From positions 78,014 to 142,013 of the forward strand of contig NZ_AUKX01000007.1 in assembly GCF_000424985.1 (NCBI RefSeq): DNA of 64,000 nt, written 5' to 3'. The position numbers were made by a program, and so were the translations under genes. The notes below the pieces were generated by a model. That model worked only from the letters and a program-made list of their open reading frames with translations, did not search any database and was not told the DNA's origin. Shown in pieces: positions 18,785-27,786 of this stretch. Every line of letters begins with the position of its first letter. The first letter of the stretch is position 1. This DNA is from Arenibacter latericius DSM 15913 (GTDB taxonomy: Bacteria > Bacteroidota > Bacteroidia > Flavobacteriales > Flavobacteriaceae).

Positions 18785-18821
18785 AAAGGCCGATCTAAAA
18801 ACAGATCGGCCTTTTTTTGAT
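18785..18821. terminator. Rho-independent terminator of fumC
   Basis: AAAGGCCGATCT (18785-18796) pairs perfectly with AGATCGGCCTTT (18803-18814) around a 6-base loop and is followed by T residues. The gene on the other strand ends just to the right at 18837, so it can serve both. Confidence 0.9.
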
Positions 18822-18836
18822 TAATGGTAGTGTGTG

Positions 18837-19724
18837 TTATTTTAATTCGAATTTGGAAGTTCCCAATAGCTTTAAACTATTGTCATACACATTCACCATA
18901 TAGTTTCCTTTTTGGAAATCTCCCGCTGGCTTATCTATAAAATCACATACATCAAGAGCACGATTCTCATAATAAAAGTCAGTACTCTTGCTATAAGTTA
19001 CAGATGCACCAGAATCAGCAGTTTGTGAAGAACTATCTCCTAAAACATTCCCCTGCGGATCTAACACTTCTATAAAAAATTGTCTATCACCTGCTTGTGC
19101 TATAACATTATCAGCAACAGTAAAACAAACTTTTAATTTATCTGTAGCCCTAGCTCTTGAGGTAGAAACTAGTTTCCCACTATTTCTTTCTTTTACCGCA
19201 TCTACACTAAACTTAGATAAGTTTAAGGTAGAACCTTTTTCAACTACATCAGCCAATTGGGTATTCTGCACTATTAAAGAATCATTAAAAACAGTTTGTT
19301 TTTCTAATTCAACATACGTACTATCTCTTTGCATTGCAAGGAAAGTATTAGATCTAGTAAGTGAATCTACTTTTCTCAATAACTGCTCGCGTTCCTTAGT
19401 AAGTATACCTACTTGCTTTCTATACCTGTACAAATTAGCTATATCTGCTTTCATCGTCTTTACGGAGTCAATATATTTTGCAATATTGTCCCTAGCAGAA
19501 ATTAACTCCTCATTAGTAGCATTGCTTTCTAAGATAGCTTTATCGTACTCCGATTTTAAACTGGTAAGGTCTTCAACTACTAATTCTTTTTCTTTAGTTA
19601 ATAAAGCCGTATTTTTTTGTTTATCCTGATAAAGACTTACTGTGTAGATAATTACACCCAGTAAGATTACCGCAAGTAAGCCTGCTATAACTTTTAATCC
19701 GTTATTGCTTTTTGTTTCAGTCAT
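18837..19724 (-). CDS. Single-pass membrane protein with periplasmic coiled coil
   Basis: 295 residues. One membrane helix (about 10-29) is followed by a long coiled coil (about 38-160, heptad-like with many K, E, L and S) and a beta-rich C-terminal domain of about 110 residues ('LKVCFTVADNVIAQAGDRQFFIEVLDP'). Close relatives in flavobacteria are sometimes labelled 'ParA', but there is no Walker A or other ATPase motif, so I do not use that name. The topology suggests an envelope spacer or scaffold; function unknown. Confidence 0.7.
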   Translation of the reverse strand: MTETKSNNGLKVIAGLLAVILLGVIIYTVSLYQDKQKNTALLTKEKELVVEDLTSLKSEYDKAILESNATNEELISARDNIAKYIDSVKTMKADIANLYRYRKQVGILTKEREQLLRKVDSLTRSNTFLAMQRDSTYVELEKQTVFNDSLIVQNTQLADVVEKGSTLNLSKFSVDAVKERNSGKLVSTSRARATDKLKVCFTVADNVIAQAGDRQFFIEVLDPQGNVLGDSSSQTADSGASVTYSKSTDFYYENRALDVCDFIDKPAGDFQKGNYMVNVYDNSLKLLGTSKFELK

Positions 19725-19890
19725 AATTTTAAATGTTAATTAATTTTCTTTGGTTAACTTGAATATTAGTTTGTATCAGTACTATATACGATATAGTTTG
19801 AATTTTGGATTTTTTTGGCAAAAAAAATAATTTATCTTCAAAAACTTAAGATGCTTCCACTAACTTTACAAATATTATTATTAAATAGCT

Positions 19891-20364
19891 ATGTCCCTAG
19901 AAATCATCCCTTTTGAACCCGAAAATTCGGAGCATACTAATAAATTTAGAGCCTTAAACGAAGCTTGGTTAAAAAAATTCTTCTATTTAGAATCAAAAGA
20001 TCGTAAGATTTTAATGGATTCTAAAGCTAATATAATCAATAAAGGCGGATATATTTATTTCGCCCGTTATAATGGTGAAATTGTAGGGTGTTATGCGCTT
20101 TTACCCCACAGCGCTAGTCAATACGAATTAAGTAAAATGGCTGTTGATCCAGTCTATCAAGGCTTAAAAATAGGACAAACGCTTTTAAAACATGCCATTA
20201 ATATTGGTCAACAAAACAACTGGGAAAAGATTATATTATACTCCAGTACTCGTTTGGAAAATGCCATCTATATGTATAAAAAAATTGGTTTTAAGGAAGT
20301 CCAATTAGAGGAGAGTTTACCTTATAGCAGAAGTGATATTAAAATGGAAATGGCTTTAACCTAA
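19891..20364 (+). CDS. GNAT-family N-acetyltransferase
   Basis: 157 residues with the GNAT fold: 'YELSKMAVDPVYQGLKIGQTLLKHAINIG' around residues 86-114 contains the acetyl-CoA pyrophosphate-binding motif (V.P.YQG..IG..LL). 'YMYKKIGFKEV' near the C-terminus is also family-typical. Substrate unknown. The stop is 12 bases before the next gene, so the two are probably co-transcribed. Confidence 0.85.
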   Translation: MSLEIIPFEPENSEHTNKFRALNEAWLKKFFYLESKDRKILMDSKANIINKGGYIYFARYNGEIVGCYALLPHSASQYELSKMAVDPVYQGLKIGQTLLKHAINIGQQNNWEKIILYSSTRLENAIYMYKKIGFKEVQLEESLPYSRSDIKMEMALT

Positions 20365-20375
20365 AATTCTAGAAT

Positions 20376-21173
20376 ATGAAGACTTATCATTTATTTAGAT
20401 TAATACTAGTAATAATTACTGTTCTTGTTTTAAGCTGTAAAGAAAAGTCTAAATCTGCCGCTCCTATAAATGAAATTGTTCCGCAGAAAGAAAACAAAGC
20501 AGTAGATATCCAAATTTCCCCCATTGAACACGCATCTGCCGTCCTCATTATGGATGACGTTACCATCTATATAGACCCAGTTGGTGAAATAGATTCTTAT
20601 GATGATGTTCCCGAACCAGACTTAATACTCATAACCGATATTCATGGAGATCATTTTAGCTTAGAGACCCTAGAGGCACTAAATACGCAGAATTCTAAAA
20701 TAATTCTTCCTCAAGCAGTGGCCGAAAAAATGCCTGAAAAATATACTCCTCAATTAGATATTTTAGATAACGGAGATCATAAAGTTCGTTTTGGAATTAC
20801 GATAGAAGCTATTCCCATGTATAATTTAAGGGAAGAGGCAAAAGACTTTCATCCCAAAGGCCGAGGCAATGGTTATGTAATTAGCAAGAACGAGGAGCGC
20901 ATATATTTCTCTGGAGACACCGAAGATATACCTGAAATGAGAGCGCTATCACAAATAGATAAAGCCTTCATTTGTATGAACCTTCCATATACTATGGATA
21001 TTGAAAGCGCTGCAGAGGCAGTTCTAGAGTTTAGACCAAAACAGGTTTACCCTTATCACTACCGTGGCAATCCGGATGTAAGCGATGTTTCATTATTTAA
21101 AAAAATAATTAACAGTGAAAACCCGGATATAGAAGTGGTACAATTAGATTGGTACCCTAATATGGATTATTAA
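20376..21173 (+). CDS. Metallo-beta-lactamase-fold lipoprotein (UPF0173-like)
   Basis: 265 residues. The N-terminus has a lipoprotein signal peptide ending VLVLSC, with C21 the likely lipidated cysteine. The mature protein has ITDIHGDHFS, the HxxDH-type metal site, followed by 'YFSGDTEDIPEM' and 'VYPYHYRGNPD' with further candidate ligands. It resembles UPF0173 hydrolases (as at 30616) but is exported and membrane-anchored. Probably in an operon with the GNAT gene; substrate unknown. Confidence 0.8.
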   Translation: MKTYHLFRLILVIITVLVLSCKEKSKSAAPINEIVPQKENKAVDIQISPIEHASAVLIMDDVTIYIDPVGEIDSYDDVPEPDLILITDIHGDHFSLETLEALNTQNSKIILPQAVAEKMPEKYTPQLDILDNGDHKVRFGITIEAIPMYNLREEAKDFHPKGRGNGYVISKNEERIYFSGDTEDIPEMRALSQIDKAFICMNLPYTMDIESAAEAVLEFRPKQVYPYHYRGNPDVSDVSLFKKIINSENPDIEVVQLDWYPNMDY

Positions 21174-21196
21174 GACTAGTAGCTTCTACAAAATAA

Positions 21197-21233
21197 AAAA
21201 TCCGCCAATACTTTGTTTAGCATGGCGGATTTT
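21197..21233. terminator. Bidirectional terminator
   Basis: AAAATCCGCCA (21197-21207) pairs with TGGCGGATTTT (21223-21233) across a 15-base loop. It lies between the convergent lipoprotein gene and ettA. Confidence 0.85.
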
Positions 21234-21252
21234 GTTGAATAGAAATGGTAAT

Positions 21253-22944
21253 CTAACGGATTAATTTCTTGTATTTTAATCGTTTAGGAATTAAATCACC
21301 TCCTAAGCGTTTTCTTTTATTTTCTTCATATTCTGAGAATGAACCTTCAAAGAAATAAACTTGCGAATCCCCTTCAAAGGCTAGAATATGGGTACATATT
21401 CTATCTAAAAACCACCTATCGTGGGAAATAACTACGGCACAACCAGCAAAATTCTCTAACCCTTCTTCCAATGCACGTAAGGTATTCACATCCAAATCGT
21501 TAGTAGGCTCATCTAAAAGCAATACGTTTCCTTCTTCCTTTAAGGTCATTGCTAGGTGCAAACGGTTACGTTCCCCACCTGAAAGCATGCTCACTTTTTT
21601 ATTCTGCTCATTTCCTGAGAAATTGAAACGACTTAAATAAGCTCTAGAATTTACCTGTCTTCCTCCCATGAGGATTAGCTCTTGCTCGTCACTAAAATTT
21701 TGCCATATTGTTTTTTCAGGATCAATATTAGAGTGATTCTGATCTACGTAAGCAATCTTAGCTGTTTCACCAACTATAAACTCACCTTTGTCCGGGGTTT
21801 CCTCTCCCATAATCATACGGAAAATAGTAGTTTTACCCGCCCCATTTGGACCAATAATCCCTACAATACCAGCTTGTGGAAGTTTAAAATTAAGGTCTTC
21901 ATATAATAGTTTATCGCCATACCCCTTACTTACTCCTGTGGCCTCAATAACATTGGTTCCTAGTCGAGGTCCGTTAGGGATATAGATTTCCAACTTTTCG
22001 TCTAATTGTTTCTGATCTTGACTCATTAGCTTGTCGTAGTTCTGCAAACGAGCTTTCTGCTTGGTCTGACGTCCCTTAGCTCCTTGTCTAACCCAATCTA
22101 ACTCCCTCTCCAACACTTTTTGACGTTTAGAAGCAGTCTTACTTTCTTGTGCCAAACGTTTCGATTTCTGGTCTAACCAACTAGAATAGTTACCTTTCCA
22201 TGGAATACCTTCCCCACGGTCTAATTCTAAAATCCATCCCGCTACATTATCTAAAAAATATCTGTCGTGAGTAACCGCAATCACGGTCCCTTTGTAGGAT
22301 GCCAAATGATGCTCTAACCAATGTACAGATTCCGCATCCAAGTGGTTAGTAGGCTCATCTAACAATAAAATTTCAGGCTCCTGCAACAACAACCTACATA
22401 AGGCAACACGTCTGCGTTCTCCTCCAGATAGGATTCCAATTTTTTTATCGGAATCTGGTGTACGCAAGGCGTCCATCGCAATTTCCAATTTAGTATCTAA
22501 CTCCCAAGCGTTGCTAGCATCAATTTTATCCTGAAGTACTGCCTGACGATCCATTAATTTTTGCATCTTATCGGCATCTTCATACACTTCCGGAAGACCA
22601 AACATATCATTGATCTTATTATACTCATCCAAAATAGCAACGGTTTCTGCAACACCCTCTTTTACAACTTCTAATACCGTTTTTTCTTCATCTAACTGCG
22701 GCTCTTGCTCCAAATATCCTACTCTGTATCCAGGAGAAAAAACAACATCTCCCTGGAAGTTTTTATCTACGCCGGCTATAATCTTTAGTAAGGTAGATTT
22801 ACCCGAACCGTTAAGTCCTAAAATTCCAATTTTAGCTCCGTAGAAAAAGCTTAAATAGATATTCTTTAAAACTGGGGTATTAGCTGTTTTATAGGTCTTG
22901 GTTACCCCAGACATGGAAAATATCACTTTCTTATCGTCTGACAT
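21253..22944 (-). CDS. ettA: Energy-dependent translational throttle protein EttA (ABC-F)
   Basis: 563 residues with two ABC ATPase domains in tandem and no transmembrane region. Walker A motifs are GLNGSGKST (~42) and GPNGAGKTT (~359); signatures are LSGGERRR and LSGGERNR; Walker B regions are LLLDEPTNHLD and LLLDEPTNDLD. The inter-domain linker (about 240-320) is the basic tRNA-interacting P-site motif. Length and absence of a long C-terminal extension point to EttA rather than Uup. EttA binds the ribosomal E site and links translation to ATP/ADP level. Confidence 0.92.
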   Translation of the reverse strand: MSDDKKVIFSMSGVTKTYKTANTPVLKNIYLSFFYGAKIGILGLNGSGKSTLLKIIAGVDKNFQGDVVFSPGYRVGYLEQEPQLDEEKTVLEVVKEGVAETVAILDEYNKINDMFGLPEVYEDADKMQKLMDRQAVLQDKIDASNAWELDTKLEIAMDALRTPDSDKKIGILSGGERRRVALCRLLLQEPEILLLDEPTNHLDAESVHWLEHHLASYKGTVIAVTHDRYFLDNVAGWILELDRGEGIPWKGNYSSWLDQKSKRLAQESKTASKRQKVLERELDWVRQGAKGRQTKQKARLQNYDKLMSQDQKQLDEKLEIYIPNGPRLGTNVIEATGVSKGYGDKLLYEDLNFKLPQAGIVGIIGPNGAGKTTIFRMIMGEETPDKGEFIVGETAKIAYVDQNHSNIDPEKTIWQNFSDEQELILMGGRQVNSRAYLSRFNFSGNEQNKKVSMLSGGERNRLHLAMTLKEEGNVLLLDEPTNDLDVNTLRALEEGLENFAGCAVVISHDRWFLDRICTHILAFEGDSQVYFFEGSFSEYEENKRKRLGGDLIPKRLKYKKLIR

Positions 22945-23294
22945 ATCTTAATTTTCGTGTTAATTGTTAAATTATTTTTCTTTGGACACTAGTCCCTAGG
23001 GTTCATTTTTATAAATGGCTCTTCTGCTAAGTTTTGAAGCTAATCTACTTTACAAAACCACTTATTCCTGAGTAACTATTTTAACTTAAACGGACCTATC
23101 CAAGGCCACATTTAGTAATTATAATAAGGTTATTCCTAAACCACCTCGATTAAAGAGCTGACAAAATTTATATAAGCCACTCACTTGTTCATAATTTTCA
23201 CCCCTTACTCTTAAAGAGTTCACCCTCTTTTATAATACTGCTAATCTGCCAAAACATTCATGAGGGTTAATGAATAATGACCAACTAAAATAAA
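22945..23294. other. Intergenic region upstream of ettA
   Basis: About 350 AT-rich bases between two minus-strand genes. It must contain the ettA promoter; the closest match is a TAAATTTTG-like box on the minus strand near 23168, one base too long for the consensus. No ORF, RNA gene or terminator hairpin with a T run was found. Confidence 0.5.
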
Positions 23295-23477
23295 TTACAC
23301 TCTACCCTTTAAGGCATTAAACACCCAAGCAATGGCAAAAAAGCCAATACCTACAGAGGCAAATCCCCAACCAGCAACGTCATCATATCTAAAAGCACCT
23401 AATGCAATAAGTGCAAGTCCTACTATTATCATTATAAAGGTTGCCCATGCAAGCACCGTATTCTTATTCATTCCCAT
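23295..23477 (-). CDS. Small two-helix membrane protein
   Basis: 60 residues made almost entirely of two membrane helices (about 7-28 and 38-56) with a short hydrophilic loop 'FRYDDVAGWG' and a basic end 'LKGRV'. It resembles small conserved flavobacterial membrane proteins (I recall a family named after CAL67264), but function is unknown. The ATG at 23471 (MNKN) is an alternative start. Confidence 0.65.
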   Translation of the reverse strand: MGMNKNTVLAWATFIMIIVGLALIALGAFRYDDVAGWGFASVGIGFFAIAWVFNALKGRV

Positions 23478-23558
23478 ATTAAATTTGGTTTAAATTGTAG
23501 AAGGCCAAATATCGTAAATTTTATAAGATTATATCTGTCAAAATGCACTTAATTCAAA

Positions 23559-24533
23559 CTATGAAAAGTTGATCCCATTTTGATTTCTCACCGTATCCAT
23601 TAATCCAATAAGATCTAAGCTGTTTTGATGACTCCATAAATCACTCTCTATTTTCCCTTCTGCAAGACATGTATGCACTTCTTCAATTTCATAGAAATAC
23701 CCCTTACCGTGAGTAGGCAGGTTAAACACTTTTTCTTCATTTTCTTTATTTATTCTATACCCTTGGGCTTGGTGCCATCGATTAGGTATAACAATAGTAC
23801 CTTTCTCTCCCGCTATTTGTACCGTCATTTCAGATTTACTATTAAATCCAGAATATAAGATGGCGTGGGTATGTGGATATTTAAAAATCATAGAAGTTTG
23901 TATTTCCGCTCCATTTGTATGAAAGTCAGAGGTAGACAAGATCTCATCTGGTTTTCCTAATAGCAGATAGGCTAAAAATATAGGATAGATACCAATATCT
24001 AAAAGTGAGCCCCCTCCTAATTTAGGATTTAATACACGACCTTGCAAATCCCTATCCATTGCATAGAAAGCGAAATCGGCATGTAAATAAGTGACATTTC
24101 CAATTTCACCAGATTCCACCAAGGATTTCACTTTACGGATAGCAGGATTAAACCTGCTCCAAAGCGCCTCCATTAAAAACACCTTGTTTTTTTTAGCTGA
24201 TGATATCATTCTTTCTACTTCCCGTTTATCCATGCCCAAAGGTTTCTCACATAACACATGCTTTCCTAAGTCCATCGCCATTATGGACAAATTTGCATGC
24301 AAACTATGCGGCGTTGCAATATAGACTACATCTACTTCCTCACACTCTAATAACTCTTCATAGCTTCCAAATGCTAAGGGCACACGGTACTCTTCAGCAA
24401 ATACCTTAGCTTTCTCTGCACCTCTAGAGGCAACCGCACTAATTACAGCGTCTTCAACTAGCGCCAAATCCTTTACAAAAGAGTGTGCGATATTACCAAG
24501 CCCAATGATTCCCCACCGTATTTTTTGCTTCAT
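23559..24533 (-). CDS. Gfo/Idh/MocA-family NAD(P)-dependent oxidoreductase
   Basis: 324 residues. The N-terminal Rossmann fold starts 'WGIIGLGNIAHSF' and carries the family's EKP motif in 'HVLCEKPLGMDKREVE' (K97 region). The C-terminal domain begins around residue 125 ('EALWSRFNPAIRKVK') and resembles dihydrodiol dehydrogenase-like members. These enzymes oxidise or reduce sugars and related polyols; the substrate cannot be inferred. Flanked by its own intergenic regions, so probably a single-gene transcript. Confidence 0.86.
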   Translation of the reverse strand: MKQKIRWGIIGLGNIAHSFVKDLALVEDAVISAVASRGAEKAKVFAEEYRVPLAFGSYEELLECEEVDVVYIATPHSLHANLSIMAMDLGKHVLCEKPLGMDKREVERMISSAKKNKVFLMEALWSRFNPAIRKVKSLVESGEIGNVTYLHADFAFYAMDRDLQGRVLNPKLGGGSLLDIGIYPIFLAYLLLGKPDEILSTSDFHTNGAEIQTSMIFKYPHTHAILYSGFNSKSEMTVQIAGEKGTIVIPNRWHQAQGYRINKENEEKVFNLPTHGKGYFYEIEEVHTCLAEGKIESDLWSHQNSLDLIGLMDTVRNQNGINFS

Positions 24534-24755
24534 ACTATTCTTTATAGTTTTTTTAAAAATTTTGATAAAATTATTTTTTTTTGAGATACTCCTCTAAAAG
24601 AAGACAAGTCCCAACACTAAAGTCCTTAATACACAGTGGAATTGCATTAATTAGCAAATCCGTCTACTTTAAAAAAGAGATTATTGCCCCATATTTAATT
24701 TAAGTTAATAAATATAACTCCTTATCTTTAGTGCGCAAAGCAAACCCACGACTAC

Positions 24756-26384
24756 ATGGATATTAACTTCAACAAAAACGAAGACCACAATAAACTATTA
24801 CTTTCGGAATTAAAGCGCAAACTAGCCAAAGTAAAACTTGGCGGGGGCAAACAGCGTTTAGATAAACAACATGCTCTTGGAAAAATGAGCGCTAGAGAGC
24901 GCATAGATTATCTTTTAGACGAGGGAACTAGTAGTATTGAAATTGGAGCATTTGTTGGGGAAGGAATGTACGAGGACCACGGTGGGTGTCCCTCTGGAGG
25001 GGTTATTGTGAAGATTGGGTATGTAAAAGGCAAACAATGTATTGTAGTCGCAAATGATGCTACTGTAAAAGCAGGTGCATGGTTTCCCATCACCGCTAAA
25101 AAGAATCTACGAGCACAGGAAATCGCCATAGAAAATCGACTTCCTATTATCTATTTGGTGGATAGCGCTGGCGTTTATCTTCCCATGCAAGACGAAATAT
25201 TTCCAGATAAGGAACACTTTGGAAGAATATTTAGAAATAATGCTATAATGAGCAGTATGGGGATCACCCAAATTGCAGCGGTAATGGGTAGTTGCGTAGC
25301 TGGAGGGGCTTACTTGCCTATTATGAGTGATGAGGCTTTGATCGTTGATAAAACGGGTAGTATTTTTTTAGCAGGCAGCTATCTTGTAAAAGCTGCAATT
25401 GGAGAGGTAATAGACAACGAAACCTTAGGAGGCGCTACCACTCATTGCGAGATTAGTGGAGTAACAGATTATAAAGCTAAAGACGATAAGGATGCGCTAG
25501 AGACCATTAAAAACCTTATGGATAAGATTGGGGATTTTGACAAGGCAGGTTATAATAGAATAGCTCCCCTTAAGCCAAAAGATACGGAAAAAGACATCTA
25601 TGGAATACTTCCTAAATCCAGGGCCGAGCAGTATGATATGTTAGAAATCATTAAACGCTTAGTAGACAACTCGGATTTTGAACAATATAAGGAAGGCTAT
25701 GGAAAATCTATACTTACCGGCTATGCCCGTATTGATGGGTGGGCAGTTGGGATAGTAGCCAACCAACGTAAAGTGGTAAAAACAAAAAAGGGAGAAATGC
25801 AATTTGGAGGAGTAATTTATTCCGATTCTGCAGATAAGGCTACCCGGTTTATTGCCAATTGCAACCAAAAGAAAATCCCCCTAGTTTTCTTACAAGACGT
25901 CACCGGTTTTATGGTGGGCAGTAAGAGTGAGCACGGAGGTATAATTAAGGATGGAGCTAAAATGGTAAATGCAGTTAGTAACTCTGTAGTTCCCAAATTC
26001 ACTATTGTTATAGGAAATAGTTATGGTGCAGGAAATTACGCAATGTGCGGTAAGGCTTACGACCCAAGGTTAATAGTAGCTTGGCCAAGCGCAGAATTAG
26101 CAGTGATGAGTGGTAATTCTGCAGCAAAGGTATTATTGCAAATAGAAACAGCTTCCCTTAAGAAAAAAGGTGAAAAAATCACCCCTGAAAAAGAAGAGGA
26201 ACTATACAATAAAATAAAGCAGCGTTACGACGAGCAGATCTCTCCTTACTATGCTGCCTCTAGATTGTGGACCGATGCGGTAATTGATCCTTTAGATACC
26301 CGTAAATGGATTTCTATGGGTATTGAAGCAGCCAATCACGCTCCAATAGAAAAACCCTTTAATTTAGGAGTAATTCAGGTGTAA
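24756..26384 (+). CDS. Acyl-CoA carboxylase beta (carboxyltransferase) subunit
   Basis: 542 residues, matching biotin-dependent acyl-CoA carboxylase beta subunits (propionyl-, methylcrotonyl-CoA). Seen: 'MSARERIDYLLDEG', 'VVANDATVKAGAWFP', 'SAGVYLPMQ', 'GSCVAGGAYLPIMSDE', and in the second half 'FLQDVTGFMVG' and 'GNSYGAGNYAMCGKAYDP'. It transfers carboxyl from carboxybiotin to the acyl-CoA. The biotin carboxylase/carrier alpha subunit is not next door. Sequence details favour the MccB group; substrate not proven. Promoter-like TATCTTTA at 24723-24730. Confidence 0.88.
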   Translation: MDINFNKNEDHNKLLLSELKRKLAKVKLGGGKQRLDKQHALGKMSARERIDYLLDEGTSSIEIGAFVGEGMYEDHGGCPSGGVIVKIGYVKGKQCIVVANDATVKAGAWFPITAKKNLRAQEIAIENRLPIIYLVDSAGVYLPMQDEIFPDKEHFGRIFRNNAIMSSMGITQIAAVMGSCVAGGAYLPIMSDEALIVDKTGSIFLAGSYLVKAAIGEVIDNETLGGATTHCEISGVTDYKAKDDKDALETIKNLMDKIGDFDKAGYNRIAPLKPKDTEKDIYGILPKSRAEQYDMLEIIKRLVDNSDFEQYKEGYGKSILTGYARIDGWAVGIVANQRKVVKTKKGEMQFGGVIYSDSADKATRFIANCNQKKIPLVFLQDVTGFMVGSKSEHGGIIKDGAKMVNAVSNSVVPKFTIVIGNSYGAGNYAMCGKAYDPRLIVAWPSAELAVMSGNSAAKVLLQIETASLKKKGEKITPEKEEELYNKIKQRYDEQISPYYAASRLWTDAVIDPLDTRKWISMGIEAANHAPIEKPFNLGVIQV

Positions 26385-26688
26385 CGACCTATTAATGTAC
26401 CAATAAAACAGTGTGTAAATGTACTAATTACCTAATGGAACAAGGTTGATTTAGAAATGAGCCAATATACTAATGTATCAATTTGATAATTTGGAGCTGA
26501 GTTAATTTGGAAATATACTAAGGTGAATAATGTAATAATATGGAATGAAGTCATGTTGAAAAAAAAATTTTACTTGACTTCGAATCCACTCTGCCACCTA
26601 AATCTATGAATTATGTTAATGCCGAAATTTGTCTATTTAGGTATGTGACAATAAGAAAAATGCTCACAGTAAAATGCCACTGAGAACT
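26385..26688. other. Intergenic region with degenerate short repeats
   Basis: About 300 bases between convergent genes. The first ~165 bases hold decayed copies of a roughly 11-base unit, e.g. AATGTACCAAT (26395), AATGTACTAAT, AATGAGCCAAT and AATGTATCAATTTG. Near the menE end (26663-26684) an imperfect hairpin on the minus strand is followed by TTTTTCTT and may terminate menE. No ORF found. Confidence 0.55.
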
Positions 26689-27786
26689 TCAATTTAACCC
26701 CAAAACCCGTAGCGTTTCTCCCCTATTTACCTTTCCACTTCCTGTTTCTATAAACTTAGGAAGGGTATATATTTCCTTCGGAACTTGATATTTATTAATT
26801 GTATTGAGGGATTTTATATTATTTAGCAAGGTAGCGGTCTCCTCATGCCCTTCCACTACAAGAATTAATTTTTGTCCTAAACTAGCATCTACTTTCCCAG
26901 CTACAAAAAATCTATTGGGTATCAAACTAGATAACTGGGTTTCTATTTGTTCGGGAATTAACTTAATCCCACCGGAGTTAATCACGTTATCGTAACGACC
27001 TAACCATTTAAACTCCGTATTAGATATTAAATCAACCATATCATTTGTCACCACATCAATATCAGATATATGTGGCGCATTTATTACTAAACACCCCCGC
27101 TGATCCGTAGTGAAGTTAACTTGAGGAAGGGCTTTAAAAGTTAAATCTTCATTAGTTTCAGAGGAATTATTTTTGAACGTGTTTACTCCTTTCGCAGCGA
27201 TATGGGTTACAGTCTCGGTCATCCCATAAGTCTCGTAGACTTTAGTGAAAGCACAGGATAGTTTAGATTTTAAATCTCCCGACATAGGGGCTCCCCCAAC
27301 AATTAGTGTACCTATCAGAGATATATTAGTAAGAGAATTTTCTACTTGTAGCGGCACCATTGCCCCAAAATCGTAGTGCCCTTTAGCATGTTCCATTGGA
27401 TGAGAATTAGGCGCTACACAATGTATATCCCATCCCAAGACCATAGCTCTAACCAACATCATTTTACCGGCAATAAAACGGGTAGGCAAACAGTGTAACG
27501 CCTTAGTGCCTTCCTGCATTTTAAAAAATGTACCAGTTGCCAAAGCAGAGTTCACCATGTACTTTTTTTGAAGCGGAATAATTTTAGGAATACCCGTAGA
27601 ACCAGAGGTACTTACGTACACTGTATTGGAACTATCTAACCAATCTAGCAAGAAATCCCCAATAGCTATTTCATATTCCTCACCCTCCTTTATTAAGCTA
27701 TATGCTAATTCTAAAAGCTCTAGAAAATCGTAGTGCTTCCCGTTGAATTTAAACCTAGGATGAACAAACTTATAGCTTCGGTCCAT
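26689..27786 (-). CDS. menE: o-Succinylbenzoate-CoA ligase (AMP-binding)
   Basis: 365 residues, shorter than most acyl-CoA ligases but usual for Bacteroidetes MenE. The P-loop-like YVSTSGSTGIPKIIP (A3 motif) is followed by 'YETYGMTETVTHIA' (A5), 'WLGRYDNVINSGGIKL' (A7/A8 hinge) and a short C-terminal domain ending 'SGKVNRGETL' with the catalytic lysine. It activates o-succinylbenzoate to its CoA thioester in menaquinone synthesis. menC in the same operon supports the assignment. Overlaps the upstream CPBP gene by 17 bases. Confidence 0.88.
   Translation of the reverse strand: MDRSYKFVHPRFKFNGKHYDFLELLELAYSLIKEGEEYEIAIGDFLLDWLDSSNTVYVSTSGSTGIPKIIPLQKKYMVNSALATGTFFKMQEGTKALHCLPTRFIAGKMMLVRAMVLGWDIHCVAPNSHPMEHAKGHYDFGAMVPLQVENSLTNISLIGTLIVGGAPMSGDLKSKLSCAFTKVYETYGMTETVTHIAAKGVNTFKNNSSETNEDLTFKALPQVNFTTDQRGCLVINAPHISDIDVVTNDMVDLISNTEFKWLGRYDNVINSGGIKLIPEQIETQLSSLIPNRFFVAGKVDASLGQKLILVVEGHEETATLLNNIKSLNTINKYQVPKEIYTLPKFIETGSGKVNRGETLRVLGLN

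Noticed and set aside
18837..19724. ParA-type partition protein, a label sometimes given to relatives
   Set aside because: There is no Walker A or deviant P-loop; the protein is a membrane-anchored coiled coil.
26385..26560. Possible CRISPR array
   Set aside because: Units are about 11 bases, degenerate and irregularly spaced, with no uniform spacers and no cas genes.
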